Shown: positions 15,714 through 27,889 of the stretch, piece after piece
Layout of the letters: every line of letters begins with the position of its first letter
Position numbering within the stretch: the stretch's first letter is position 1
Assembly (NCBI GenBank): GCA_009103225.1
Contig: RHPI01003330.1
Span: 672,366-736,365, forward strand
Source: Chlorokybus atmophyticus
Lineage: Eukaryota; Streptophyta; Chlorokybophyceae; Chlorokybales; Chlorokybaceae
Direction: 5' to 3'
Length of the DNA: 64,000 nt
The notes under the pieces: generated by a model
Told to the model about the DNA's origin: nothing
Databases searched by the model: none
Seen by the model: only the letters and a program-made list of their open reading frames with translations
Position numbers and translations under genes: made by a program

Positions 15714-18272
15714 ATGGCAAGCTGGATAGCCATTACGCAAGGCATGGCTGTTGTCAGCGCCAGCAGCATCCACATTCTCCTCTGCTGCGGCGGCGGCGTG
15801 CGAGGCGTTAGCTTGAGGCAGCAGCTCGCATCACCAACGCAAGCTGCAGCTGGCGGCGGCGGCAACCGAGCAGCCTGCTTGAAGCTTCAGCGCAGCAGCA
15901 GCAGGCGCACTTGTTTCTGCCGGCCGCCGGCAGCAGCAGCTTCTTCTTCAGCTCAGCAGCAGGCGGCAGCTGCAAGCATGGAACCAAATGGTAAGTCCCC
16001 ACACTTCGACGACTAAAATGCTCACTGCACAGGGTTGCTGGCGTGCATTCCACTCTGTGAGGAACGTGCGAGTACCTAGTATTTGCAACGCGTCACAATG
16101 CTGCAGTGAACGTGTGTGGGATGCTTCGCCTTGTTCTTTTCATTAAAGTGTGACGGAACCCTCTCTGTCTGCAGGCTCGGACCAGCTGGATCGGTGCTTG
16201 GAAGTGGCTGTGGCCGCAGCGCAGCAAGCTGGAGAGGTTGCATGCTGTGCATGTTGTGCATGCTTGTGAACGTTTATTAGCACTTGTGTAACTGGCATTA
16301 CAAGTGCTACCGTAACCCATCTTTGCAAGCACATGCGCAATACAATAATGTGATTGTTCGGTATCACTGATGCATTGCATCAGTACTATCACACATCTCA
16401 CGCTACTACATGTTCGTGCATCGAATGTTTTGTTTTGGCTGAGTTTCGTGCTTGGTTGTCTCGACAGGTCATTGCCAAGGCGTTCAATGCAGCGAAAAGA
16501 GTGGAAGAAAAGGCCTCCAACGTACTGACTTGATAGCTACATTCTTGGAAGCACACTACACATATATTGGTAGTCATAACCAACACTGAGACTCTCCATA
16601 GGTGGACCTGGTGACAGAGACGGACCAGCAATGTGAGACGCTCGTGCGCAAGACTCTCAGCGACGCCTTCCCAGACTTCGAGGTGAACAGAACTGTGCTG
16701 AACTGAACTGGACTGAACTGAATCAGACTGTTCCCTGTGCCTTTTCCCGGTTCCTGAATTCGCATCACATGAAAGCTGTACCAGTTTTTAAACATTTCAA
16801 ATTCCTAATATATATAAAGGTTGCATTGATGGTGGTTGCATGCTCATGGCAACGTTGTGTGTCATGTGCGTAGTTCATTGGGGAAGAGGAGTCGTCTAAA
16901 GGGGGGTTCACCTTGACTGATAAACCCACATGGATGGTGGATCCCCTGGACGGCACGACTAACTTTGTTCACAGGTGGGGACAGAAACATGTGCACACAT
17001 ATCCGCGCGAAAGTTCTGAAAGGTAGTCGCTGTAAATAAACGCAGTCTGAGTTGAGCGTCCTGCAGGTTTCCGTTTGTCTGCGTGTCTATTGGCCTGGCC
17101 ATCAGCAAGAAGGCGGTGGTTGGTGTTGTCTACAATCCCATAATGAACGAGGTACCTCCTGGTACCCCGCAAGCTTGATGACTTGAGTCGTGAGGGTCAC
17201 ACGTGTCAGAGAAACAACTTGGCCTTTTGCGCAGCTGTTTACCGCTGTCAGAGGCAAGGGAGCTTTCCTGAATGGGCAGCCTATCAAAGGTAGGTGTCAT
17301 GAAGACGCTGTTATTTGTGCCCATTGTGAGTCAACTTCTGTATTTGGCTACAAATGGAAAGCCTGGCTGAGTGACGATTAGTATAGTAAACAGAGGTTCG
17401 ATGCGCAGTTTCGGCACAAACAGAGTTGGGCAGAGCACTGGTGGCCACTGAGGTGGGAGTAGTAAAGCTTTAATGTTGATGATGCATCTATTTTCACGCA
17501 CTAGTGCGAGTAACTTAGAAACACCTCTGATGCAGATTGGCATCGTGCGCGATGAAGCAGCGATCACCGCAACCACCAACAGGATCAAGGCGTTGATGCT
17601 GAATGTAAGGGCCTGAGTGGTGGTCTCATGCATGCTGTTGTGTTAATTGCTGCATCAGTCACCTTACATCCTGGCCAATACCTTGCAGGCGCGCTCGATC
17701 AGGTGCGCCGGTTCTTGCGCGCTCAACCTCTCTGGCATTGCGTGCGGGAGGCTTGATGCGTACTACGAGTTTGGCATTGGAGGGCCTTGGTAAGGAGGAT
17801 ATTTATTGCAGCCATAGCATGCAACCCCCAAAGCGCGCTACAAACATGCATGCGCGCGTTGAAGCGCTCACACATGCACTCATGCATGCTCATACGCGCA
17901 CGCATGGGCACACATACACATGGCAACCACCAGCATGTACGTGCAACGGACATTTCACTGGGCTTGGTGTTGCAATAACACAATTGGCAATCTCTTGTAA
18001 ACTGCAAAGATGCTCTGCTGCAGGGATGCAGCTGCGGGCGCAGTCATACTGACGGAGGCGGGCGGTGATGTCATTGACCCGTAAGTTGTGAGAACCTTTC
18101 AATCGATTCAGACCTTTCACATGGAAAGGCATGCCCATAGACTAACTCGACTCTCTTGTGCAGTGCAACCGGTGGCAAGTTTGACTTGCTTGCCAGGCGG
18201 GTGTTGGGAAGCAATGGGCAGCTGTCGCAGCAGCTTTACAGCGCACTACAATCTGCCGAGCTGAAGCAGTAG
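15714..18272 (+). CDS. VTC4: inositol monophosphatase family, VTC4-type (L-galactose-1-P / myo-inositol-1-P phosphatase)
   Basis: Mg-dependent phosphatase. In plants the VTC4 protein acts on L-galactose-1-phosphate (ascorbate synthesis) and myo-inositol-1-phosphate. Twelve exons can be placed: 15714-15990, 16175-16236, 16468-16521, 16602-16682, 16874-16974, 17067-17151, 17235-17289, 17409-17452, 17536-17604, 17689-17789, 18024-18080 and 18164-18272. Family motifs are intact: '[12 protein letters not shown]', 'FIGEEESS', the metal site '[15 protein letters not shown]', '[17 protein letters not shown]', '[12 protein letters not shown]', '[20 protein letters not shown]' and '[18 protein letters not shown]'. 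The core resembles plant VTC4 far more than the plastid IMPL1/IMPL2 branches. The first ATG adds about 88 Ala/Gln/Ser/Arg-rich residues that look like an organelle-targeting peptide; an inner ATG at 15978 would give the usual VTC4 length starting MEPNG. It is convergent with RPP40, with stop codons about 130 bp apart. Confidence 0.94.
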
Positions 18273-18399
18273 TGACCATTAAAAATCTAGTGCATTTAGT
18301 GCGTTTCAGTCATCGTTGATTTGCAGCGACGGTTGCCATTCTTTACCTCATCAACATTTTTATGTTGAGCTGCCTCCTTGGCAGTCTCATCGCATGCTG

Positions 18400-21066
18400 T
18401 CATGGTTGCCAGCCACACTGCAGAGCACAGCAGAAGGAGGTATATGTCAGTAGAACCAACTGCATAACCTGGCACACAATCATGAAATACATGCATTCAA
18501 CACATGTGGGCGTTGCCGTTTGTTTGGGTACTGTTGTGGCTTTCAAGTGACGGCACCTGAACAAGATGTAGTTGTCGGATGGCAGGAGCAACAATGCGTA
18601 GTCGTTTTCTCCAGTAAAGGCGAAGCCATGCTCAGCTCGGTGCCAGGAGACCTGTATGCATGCACGATGCTAAGGCGTTGCCACAGTGACAACATGTTTG
18701 CATCAAGGGGCAAACCACACGCACAGGTGAGTCCGCAAAGCCCCACACGCTCACGACCGCCCACGGAAGCTGTTTGGAGGCCACAGTGCTCCTTGCAAAA
18801 TCTATGGCTGCCAGCACCTGCAAGTGGATGTTGTTTGCTTTTGTGTTGGTGGCACAGTAAATGTGGACAACACCAACAACTATGTGCAGCTACCTGTGCA
18901 GGGGCCAGCATGCCCGTCCATCGTGCAGCTACAGTGCTGCTCGCACTTGTGTCATCAGAATGTGGTGCTGTGTTGGGCACACTTGCGTCAACTTGTGTTG
19001 ACGACCATGGCCATGCCTTAGTGTTATCCCGTTCCCATCCGCGCAGCATTGGCAACGAAGGCAGCGGGGATGCAGGCGTTTGTGACACAACAGACACCTG
19101 TCTGTAAGGCAATGTTCAAACACAAGCATGAGGCGTTTGACCAAGAATCATATTATGAGATGAAGACAACGTACCCTACTATGCCGGATGACACTGCTCC
19201 AATCCAGTCCAGTGCGGCGGATAAACATTCAGGTGCCAGTAATGATGATGCTCGCGTGTTGCCGCGTGACAAGTGTATGTGTGCGTCTGGCTGACATGTG
19301 GGTGATGATGGCTGCTGCTGTCTACCCAAGCCGAGGTGTATGCTGTCCGCTCTCAGGGGCGGTGGAGGCACGCTGTCCAGTCTTCTGATAAGCATTGATA
19401 CTGGCTGTATTGAGTGAGGGACGCCAGGTGGCCATGCGATGTTTGTTGGTTTGCCATCTGTTTGAGCGTACACACAGGCATTTTAAGTCCCACACATTCG
19501 TTGCTCGCTAACAGCAGCATGCATGCAGTGCAGTTCAGTCTGCTAAGTCTTCGAACCATCACCTTCAGTGTACACGCACCGCAAGGACAAAGGTGTGTTC
19601 ATGCGCGCGTCCAGTCGGCTCTGTACCTGCATGTTGTGAAGGCATGGTGTCAAGCCAGTGTCAAGGAAAGGCACTGCATGCACATGTACCTAGCAATCAG
19701 GATGGCATACCCGATCATAGTATTGGTACCCAGGGGCAAAGGTTTTGTGCGCCAAGTCTACTGAAATATCTGTCACAAAAAGTTGTCAAGGCAGCAAGTT
19801 GCCCGAGAAGTGTGTAGTAACAAGCACACAAGTCAAGAGCACGCGCACTGACATGCACACGCAGAACTTACTGTATCGCTGTCGCTCACAATGCAAAGAC
19901 GCGGTGCCTGCACCAAAGACCGGTATATTTGCCGCCCTGTCTATTTCATGCTGCATAGGGGCACTGCAAGAAACGATGACGCCTGATATGATACTGCTTA
20001 AACACCTCTTGTGCAACTCACCCACTAGCCCCAGCGATTCATACGTCTCTTTAGTCGCTGCTATGTGCATGTGACCTATCAACATTGCATGCGCAAATGC
20101 CAACTTGTTTTGGAAAACATTTCAAGATAGCGCAGCAACGTTACTTGTTACAGCAACGCACCTTACCATTCGCAATTGCGACAGCATCCGTGCGGTCTAT
20201 CGGTGTCGAGGTAGACAACGCATACAACTGACCTGTGTACAAGAATGTAAGAGGCATCAAGCGTGAGAAGGTGTTATTGAATCGACACCATGACATGATG
20301 CGTGCAGTGCATTGACATTGCATTGAAAAATCGTACCACTGGCCTTGATGTGTCTGTGCAAGAAACCAATGTCCAAAATTTCTGTTAATGGCGCGCGTGC
20401 AATGCTGAAGTGCAAGTCCTTTACACCGAACACTGCCTCTGTCGTTGGCAATTCAGCTGCCTGTTGAAATCCGCTGTCAACGTGAGCCACAGCAAGCATG
20501 TGTGCCATGCATGCAACTCTACAGCCTCCAACGAAATGCAACTGGCAGCTCGCAATGCACTCCAACATAGGCGCTCCACCGAGCCACTTGAGCTTCTGCA
20601 CAACTACCAGCTACAGCGAACCAACAAGTGAGGCCAAGTATGGTACAACCACATCAACAACACAGAACTGCGCGTGTGCCATGCATGCAATCTCACAGCC
20701 TTCAACACACATTTGCACTTGCTCGCAGAGCACTTCAACACCGGTGATCCAACGAGCCACTTGAACTACTGCACGACAACCAGCAACAGTGAACCAACAA
20801 GTGAGGTTTCCAAGTATGCAACAATCACAGCGACAACACACAACTGCGCGCACCCACTGACACACCACGACATGCATGTTCCATGCCTGCGGCGTGCCGT
20901 CAAGCACAGGCAGTATCAGCTCCAAGGCGTGGTTGAAGGGGTGACCGCAGACAAGCTCGCCCAGCTTGGAGTTGGGGTGGTCGAATGCGCTAGCGCGCGC
21001 CACCACCTTGGGCGCCGGTAGCACGGGAGGGCGCACGACTTTGCGCCGGCGCTTGGCATTCTTCAT
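18400..21066 (-). CDS. RPP40: ribonuclease P/MRP protein subunit p40
   Basis: Nuclear protein subunit of the RNA-based RNase P and MRP complexes. Segments follow human RPP40 in order. The N-terminal exon from 21066 starts MKNAKRRRKVVRPP and includes 'FNHALELILPVLDG'. Then come 'EAVFGVKDLHFSIARAPLTE' (~20420), 'QLYALSTSTPIDRTDAVAI' (~20210), 'ETYESLGLVG' (~20050), 'ISVDLAHKTFAPGYQYYDRV' (~19760), 'ECLSAALDWIGAVSS' (~19220), 'RWTGMLAPAQ' (~18915), exon 18817-18725 ending 'WAVVSVWGFADSP', and the last exon from 18651 with 'VSWHRAEHGFAFTGENDYAL'. The 'GFADSPVSW..(N/A)EHGF' signature is shared with the human protein. The C-terminus runs some 40 residues beyond the conserved end before TGA. The start is the first ATG (21066); upstream codons are only TTG/GTG. 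Exon edges in the middle third are approximate. It is divergent from the ADCK1-type gene. Confidence 0.87.
20497..20853. repeat. two-copy direct repeat (~175 bp) in an RPP40 intron
   Basis: Copy 1 (about 20497-20670) and copy 2 (about 20672-20853) share 'gtgtgccatgcatgcaa', 'cagcc(t)tcaac', 'gagccacttga(g/a)ct', 'ctgcac', 'gaaccaacaagtgagg' and 'acacagaactgcgcg'-like blocks in the same order. It lies in the first intron of RPP40 on the minus strand. Confidence 0.8.
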
Positions 21067-21579
21067 CTCTTCACCACCGCAATTCACCAACCAGCAGTAG
21101 CATCAGCTGAAGCTAAGAGGGTGGTGTAGCTTCAGCAGAGGCTAGGCCAAGCCACTGCTGCAGCTACTATTGTTACTTGAAGCTCTTAAAGCTCTCGCTC
21201 CGAGCCAGCTGTTGCTAAGACGCTTCTTGTCAGAAAGCCGAGCCCATATCATTTCGCTCAACTAGCGTCCATCAAGCCTGCTGCCCAAGTACTGACTGGA
21301 CCGCTACGGCGGCCGCCGCCGCCGCCGCCACCGCCACTGTCATGCATGCGCCGCTAGCGAGCAACGCACCAGCTGCAGCAATTCTGCAAGCATGCGCAAT
21401 CGAGTTCAGCGGATCCGGACGGTCAGGAGCCAGGTCGACTATGGATATAGCTTGTACGAACTGCGGATATCGGTGATGTTAAAGAGGATATAGCAATATC
21501 TCCAAGCTGGCACAAAGTGTGCATAAAACTTAGAATCTCTGGCTGGAAGATTCAGCAGCAGTCTGAGCCTAGCTGTGGG
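21067..21579. promoter_or_regulatory. divergent intergenic region, RPP40 / ADCK1-type kinase
   Basis: 513 bases separate the ATGs of two divergent genes. It holds a (GCC)n run at about 21307-21335 and no obvious TATA box. A promoter role for both genes is inferred from arrangement only. Confidence 0.5.
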
Positions 21580-24500
21580 ATGCTGGCGGCGGCGGGCAGG
21601 GCGGCGGGGCGGCGGGCGGGCGGGGCGGCTGTGGGGGCAGCGTCTGCAGCGTTCGCAGGGGTAGCTTACCGTGAGGGTTGGCGCCGCTGGTCTGTTACTT
21701 CTGTTGGGACGACTGCGGCTGTTGCGCTGCTCGCCGGGTGCGGAGGGGTCGCCGCTGCGCAGGTATCAAGCAGCTTGCTTGTTGAGGGCGAAGTGCGCAG
21801 ACAGTGTGCTGCACTGCGGTTGCATTCACTTGCCTGCTTCGACGGCTGTTTAGTACATCACCGTATAATATCACCCTATAACCCCGTCAGCAACACAGCT
21901 GCATGTGCTCCGTTTTTTCTTCTGCAAATCATTACATGAACTGTGTACACATCCTAAACCTTACTTCTTGTAATGTTTTGAGTGGATTTGCTCTAGCCCA
22001 GTAGCGTTAGGTGGTTGTTCCCTAGAGATAAGGTGGACAGATGGCATGCGCGGTTGTGTTGCATGCCAGTGGTTGTGAGCTGCTTGCTGCTCTGTTGCTG
22101 GTTGCGTGCTGCACGCTTGACGTAACACTCTAGGCGCATATGAAAGTTGTGCTTGTACCATCTATCCTCACAAACCACATGCATTCAGCATTCCCATGAA
22201 TTATACAGTTATAGGACATTGGCATATGCTCGTTATGTTTGGTTGCTAGGGCTTGGCTTGCATGCTGGCAAGGCCAGTTGAGCATTGCGGTTGGTCTCAG
22301 GCTGTCACAGTGGTGGATGAGCCAAAGTTTGTGGTACAAGTTTCTGTTCCTGATTGGGCATGGGAGCGGACGCAAGGGTTGTCCAGAAGTGTGCGCGCAG
22401 TCCATGCATTCGCCTTCTGCACGCAAGATTATAAGCTGACCCTGCGAGGAGTTGACAAGGACTCGTCAGAATATCGCACTCTGCGGTCTCAGTGCCACCA
22501 GCGGTATGTTACTCCTTGTGAAGCAATGCATCAGCACTGAGTATGTGCTGAATTTCCAATGCTGCGCACATTTGAGCTTCCATTTGTGGAGTGTCGGGTC
22601 TGTGCGCAGTCTCCATAACTTTCAATTAGGTGTGCAGATCGCCTGCTGGGGTTGTGCCAGGCCAATGGAGGCATCTATGTCAAGGCAGGGCAATTTCTGG
22701 CGTCCATATCAGGAATGCCGAATGAATATGTCAAGACATTGTCTGTCTTGCAAGATAAGGTACAGGTTGATAAGGGAGTCGTCCCTGTTTTTTAAGTTGT
22801 TTAAGATTTCTAAGTACAACTTCCCCACACAATGTGCACCTGTCTAAGAAGTATGTGGCCTTGCCCGTGGTTTTCAGGCTCCGTTCAGACCTTTTGAAGA
22901 GATGGATACTGTCTTTAGGAAAGAATTCAACTGTAGTGCAGTAGATATGTATGCAGAGTTTGATCGAGTTCCCATTGCTGCTGCGAGCTTAGCCCAGGTG
23001 CATCGAGCGAAAACCTTTTCTGGTAGGCTTGCCTGTTTCTGCAGTGTTGCATGTGCGTGTGCGGTTTCTGAGGTGGTGCTTGCGTGACATATGTCTCGCA
23101 GGTGATGAGGTGGCTGTCAAGATACAGTACCCACGTATGGACATCAAGTTCAACCTAGATGTCGGCACCATGAGCAAGCTCGCACACGCCGTCGAGTGGC
23201 TATTCCCTTTGTACCGGTGTGCGTGGATTGTGCCGGAGTTTGAGAGCTTTCTCAACCGGGAGTTGAACTTTGTTGAAGAAGGCCGCAACGCCGAGAAGGT
23301 GGCAGCAAACTTCAAAGACAGGCCTGAAGTCCAGGTGCCACGCATCCATTGGCCCCTCACCACGTCCACGGTGCTCACCATGCAGTACATGGAGGGCATC
23401 AAGATCACGGATAGGGAAACCATTGAGAAATATGGTATCGATAAGGAGAAGGTGGTTGATCCTCACGTTTGTACTACTGTTTGAGACATGTGCAGTTGCT
23501 GGGTGATTTTCTTGGTGTTGCAATGGTAACTGTGCTTGTGCTTGCAGGCCTGCAAGCTGCTCGCAACGGTGTTTGCTGAGATGGTGTATTGCCATGCATT
23601 TGTCCATGGAGACCCTCATGTAAGTTTGTGTTTATACAGCGGTAGGGTAGTTGTTCACTACTGCTGCTTGTATGCACGTATGCTTACAGTCTTTGCTGTG
23701 ACAGCCTGGAAACATTCTGGTGCGCAAGTCTTCAAACAATGCCCACGGCATGGAAATTGGTAAGTGTGGCATCAACGTCCGTTCAAGCTTGGGCATAAAA
23801 CGCACTGCAACTCGAAGCGATGCCAAGCGTTGCCGCTTAATCGCCTTGTCACAGTGCTACTAGACCATGGATTATACTTCACGCTTTCAAACGAGTTCCG
23901 AAGAATGTACTGCCAACTGTGGAAGTCAATCATATTGCGGGACCAGGCCACATTGAGTAAATTGAGCCGAGGTATGGGAGTCAAGCCCGAGTACGAGAAG
24001 TTTCTTCCCTTGATCTTTACCGCAAGAATGCAGGACAGGTACAGGTTTGCACGAACATAATCAGTAACTTTGTGGTGTTGATAGTACTCTTCACCGCTTG
24101 CGTGATTAATCAACACATTGCACTGCAGCAAAGCTGCTTTGGGCCAGAGCATGTCGAAAGAAGAACGCGATCGTTTGAGAGAGGAGACAAAGGACTTCAC
24201 TCTGGCAGACATGAGTGTTTTTGTAGAGCAGCTCCCCCGTGAACTCCTTCAGGTCATTCGCACCAAGTAAGTTGTGCTAGTGACACCTACCCAAGCTTGG
24301 GTGTGCAAGAAACGCTGTTCGGTAGTCATGTAGCTTCGACTGCACAGCCACAATCAATCCAACTACTAACATGTGTTTGTGTGCAGTGGTCTGTTGAGGT
24401 CAATCAACCGCCAGCTGGGCGTCAGCGACCGCCATCGACTCTTTGTTAATGCACACTACGCAGTCAAAGGCTTTGCATACGCCAAGTACAACTGCGTGGA

Positions 24501-24751
24501 CACATACCTTCCTCCGACTGCGCGGGCGGCTGTTTGGGCGCAGCAGCAGTACTTGTCTTTGAGACTACGTAAGTTTGCAGCTGATGATTGCCCGCGTTGT
24601 CAATACGGGAGATGCCTCACTAACACAAGTTGTATTTCCAGACGTGATGGAGCTTGCACTGAAGGTGTATGCGATGTCTTCGGCAGCCAGCGAGTGGATG
24701 TCTAGTCTAGTCCATTATTGGTTTCACAGTCGGACGCTTCCCAGCTCTTGA
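21580..24751 (+). CDS. ADCK1: ABC1/COQ8-family atypical kinase, ADCK1 type
   Basis: Atypical protein kinase-like protein, in animals a mitochondrial ADCK1. The first ATG is at 21580 and gives an Ala/Arg/Gly-rich N-terminus (MLAAAGRAAGRRAGG) followed by a hydrophobic stretch, as expected for mitochondrial targeting plus a membrane anchor. Then come 'DSSEYRTLRSQCHQR' (~22465), an exon read as 'GGIYVKAGQFLASISGMPNE' (~22670), which carries the family's KxGQ motif, and 'AAASLAQVHRAKTFSG' (~22980). 'DEVAVKIQYPRMD' (~23105), with the VAVK lysine, precedes 'NRELNFVEEGRNAEKVA' (~23255) and 'VPRIHWPLTTSTVLTMQY' (~23335). 'CHAFVHGDPH' plus 'PGNILVRK' (23590-23740) is the catalytic region, and 'LLDHGLYFTLSNEFRRMYC' (~23860) the DHG metal motif. 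The tail exons 24387-24570 and 24642-24751 end 'HSRTLPSS' with TGA. Length and order match human ADCK1, with about ten introns. Catalytic residues look intact. Confidence 0.91.
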
Positions 24752-26271
24752 TTGATTGTTGTTAGTTTAGGCGCCATGTTAGCATTGTACCATTGTCATT
24801 GTCTGCATGCAGTCGTATCATTGATGTTGTGAGATTGCCGCCGCCTGATGTTTTCCTAATGCATGCTGCACTGTAAAGCCAGCAGTGAAATGTATTTGCA
24901 GGTGCTAACGCGTCGCGTGGCTCCCTTACATGCTGTCCTGGTCGCACAGCCTCATGGACTTGCAACAATGTCCTGCTACTTGTGTTGAAGTTGCTGAGTG
25001 TAGCATGTCACATAGTATTTACGGTTCAAAACATGTAACAATAGAGCTGCTAGAAAGCGTGCTCAAGGGGCCAGATGTGTTGCACACCAATACAATCAAT
25101 GCATGCAAGCACATGCGCACAAGCACACGTGAGCAAACCCAAGCATGCACGCACTGCAGGTTCAATGAGACACAGCGTCAGTCACACACACGCAGCCTCA
25201 CCACGCATGCCCAAGCCAGGCGCGCTCAGCTAGTATGTGACCTACCTAACGCTCACCGTTCCCACAAGCACGTACAATAGCGCACTGAGCAGCTGCATGT
25301 GTTGCAAGTCACAAGCAACAGCAAGCAGGCGGTGATGGATTGGGTGGGGGCCGAGGCAGAGCTAATACGTAACCTAGACCTCCTGGACCTAGACACTAAG
25401 ACCCTCAAACACAAGCAGTGGGGCAGGGCAGTGCCGGGGCAGCAAGGATCAACCACCTGCAGAGAGCAGGGAGAGCGCAAAGGATAGGTGAGGCGGTGTT
25501 GGTGGTGGTGTTGGCATGCACGCCGACGATGGTGTTGACGACCACGACGACTGCGAGGCCCCCTGCGCTGGACTGCCGGCCGCCATCGCCCTTCACTTCG
25601 CTTCTTGTCTTACCGGCCGCAGCATGCGCTACCAGCTTAAGACCCGCGACGGAGCCGTTGGTGAAACGACTGCAGGGCAACAGAACGCGTGCAACTGCCG
25701 TAGCACTCAGGCAGCCTCAGGCAACCAGCAGCAGCCATGCACAACCACAACAGCCAGAACCACCACCAAGCACATCATAGCAGCATGTGACTTGTGACAT
25801 ACATATGACAACTGGAGATTGCTGGCTTTGCGTGTTGGTGTTGAATTGATTGTGGCTCGCTACGTGAAGGTCAACACATTCTGCTCCAGCTCAACTCAGT
25901 GATGGTTAGTGCAGATTATGTAGCGCATCCACACAGTCTGCACCTTCATCACTGCACACATGTTGCACTGTACTCTCTTGTGTACAAGAGATATGACATG
26001 TTGTGCATGCAAATGTTATCATCCTTGTTCACATGTAACGCATGCATGCACACAGCTGAACTAGTCGTTGGAAGATTGCACACCAAGTGCTCTTCCCGCA
26101 CATTCTATAGGACATGTTATAAAACATGTTATGAAACAGCATTCAGCTGCTGAAACATTATAGAACACCACCCACTCTATACATACTGAGGCCTGACTGC
26201 GATATATACAATACCAAACGTCAATGGAACAGGCGTCGCAGCACTCAGATTAATCCACCACCGGTTTGTTA
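24752..26271. other. gene-free stretch with low-complexity patches
   Basis: CA/TG-rich DNA. A patch at 25500-25790 is open in two frames but reads as Thr/Pro/Ala/Gln low complexity and resembles no known protein. 'acatgttataaaacatgttat' near 26112 is a small direct repeat. The last ~100 bases may be the fibrillin 3' UTR. Confidence 0.5.
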
Positions 26272-27889
26272 CTACGACTTGGCTTTGGCCGCAACAAACA
26301 CTGAACCCTTGTCGCCTCTGCTGATGCGCAAGTCATCGTCCAAGTACGTCGTGTCGATCCATCTGCAAATAAAACCACACACATGAACAAGCACAGGCAA
26401 TGTGGTGCACAGGCGGTAGTGGTGGTAGAACCAGCGTGCATGCGCCGGGTAATAAAGCTTACCCCTTTGGACTGATCCAGTTGAGAGGTAGTGACAAGTT
26501 CAGCCATCCCAACTTGATGGAGAATGACAAAAATGTGACCAAGCATCTTATGGTGGGGTCTCCTGGTGCAACTTCAGCACTGCCGTTAATCGACAAAGTC
26601 CCTAACAACCAAACAATGTTCATGACAGTAACAATCAACGTGCTTTATAAACTACGTAAGCACCACGAAAGAGACTCGTACCTGGCTTGCCTCCAAAGGT
26701 GAACTCTGCAATGTTGGACACTTTGCCTGCATCTGCGTCTATCACCTGCGAAAGCAACATAAAGCACGCTAACAGCGGACTAGACCAGACTCCAATTGAC
26801 TCAATGCGCACCTGTGTAATGCTCCGCTCTTTCACTTCGGCCGGGCCTTTCGACAGTGCTCTGAACCGCGCAAGAAACGGACCCTCGAGTCGCCCCGCAA
26901 CATTCTCAGTCTCCGCTGCACACAACAGGCCAGCATACAAGGTTGATAAACCACAGCAAACCACAGCCTCCAGTACTTGCGCAGGGAAAAACAATATGGC
27001 ATCTTGCAGTGCACGGTGAGTTGTGCATGTGTACCTTTTGTGGGTGCAGTGTAAAGGAGTGACCACTTCCCGCCGAGCCGCGGGTCCTTAGCGGTGTCTC
27101 GCGTGGGGTTCTCGGCCTCAAGCTCCTGCGTTCAGCGTAGATGATGACCTCCAGCTGAACAGTGACAATGATACACAAACACATTGAGCTGCTTCCACTA
27201 CAGCATGCGTGTGACTCTTGTTGTGCTCAGTCTGTCTACTGTACTTGTTAAAATGATGACTCTTGTTCATCTGGTTTGTGCCCAGTGACGTAGAGTTGTC
27301 TTTTACAACAATTACGAAACTCACCTCAATGAGCCTCAGGATGGGTGCACGCTCTTCAGGTGGTAGGTTACTCTGCACACGCACATGAGCTCAGTTCCTA
27401 GACTTCTCAGCAAATAATACAAGAACCCCCAAAAAATCAAGAACAGCAACGGAGCCTCACCAAGCTCTGCAGTAACAGCAGATACTGCTGCTGTAAAATA
27501 ATGACTTGTTTGTAAGCGTGTACGCTTGAAGCAACATAATCCCACTGCGCACTAGTCTTGCTGTGCAAAGCAGCACAGCGTAGCAACAAGCCCCAAACCC
27601 CAGCAAAACGTACCCTTGCATGCATTCTTGCATGCATGCAAGCATGCAGTTACATATCCACACGTACCCCAGACCGCTTCGCACGAGCCACAGCCCGGAC
27701 CAGCGCCGCCTTCTTCTCCTGCACAGACGCTGAGGCGCGGCTGCTGCTGCTGGCTGCTGAACAGCGTACTAGTGTAGTTCGCGTGCGTAACTGTGATCGT
27801 CGTGTTACAGGTACTGCAACGGGAGCGCTGCTCCATGATGTTGACAAAGACGCCGCCGCCACCGCCGCGGACACCAAAGAGCTCGCCAT
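26272..27889 (-). CDS. plastid lipid-associated protein (fibrillin family)
   Basis: Fibrillins (PAP domain) bind lipids at plastoglobules and thylakoids. The first exon (27889-27668) starts [21 protein letters not shown], a good Ser/Ala-rich chloroplast transit peptide, and continues '[17 protein letters not shown]', the usual fibrillin lead-in. Further exons read '[10 protein letters not shown]' (~27475), '[15 protein letters not shown]' (~27355), '[20 protein letters not shown]' then '[10 protein letters not shown]' (~27120-27035), '[18 protein letters not shown]' (~26860), '[20 protein letters not shown]' (~26725) and '[14 protein letters not shown]' (~26490). The last exon reads '[17 protein letters not shown]' (26360-26272), the family's C-terminal signature, and ends with TAG. 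The order 'ELEAxNPT..LxGKW.LLYT' to '[13 protein letters not shown]' is diagnostic. One or two middle exons may be missing from this list. The subgroup is not determined. Divergent from the acidic-protein gene. Confidence 0.87.

Noticed and set aside
18520-19107. 195-codon plus-strand frame
   Set aside because: It is antisense to RPP40; the minus strand carries the conserved 'GFADSPVSW' exon with proper splice sites. The 'acaggtgagtc' donor look-alike on the plus strand is coincidental.
25400-25797. Two overlapping 90-120-codon plus frames
   Set aside because: Thr/Pro/Ala/Gln low complexity, both frames open at once, with no conserved motif or splice context.
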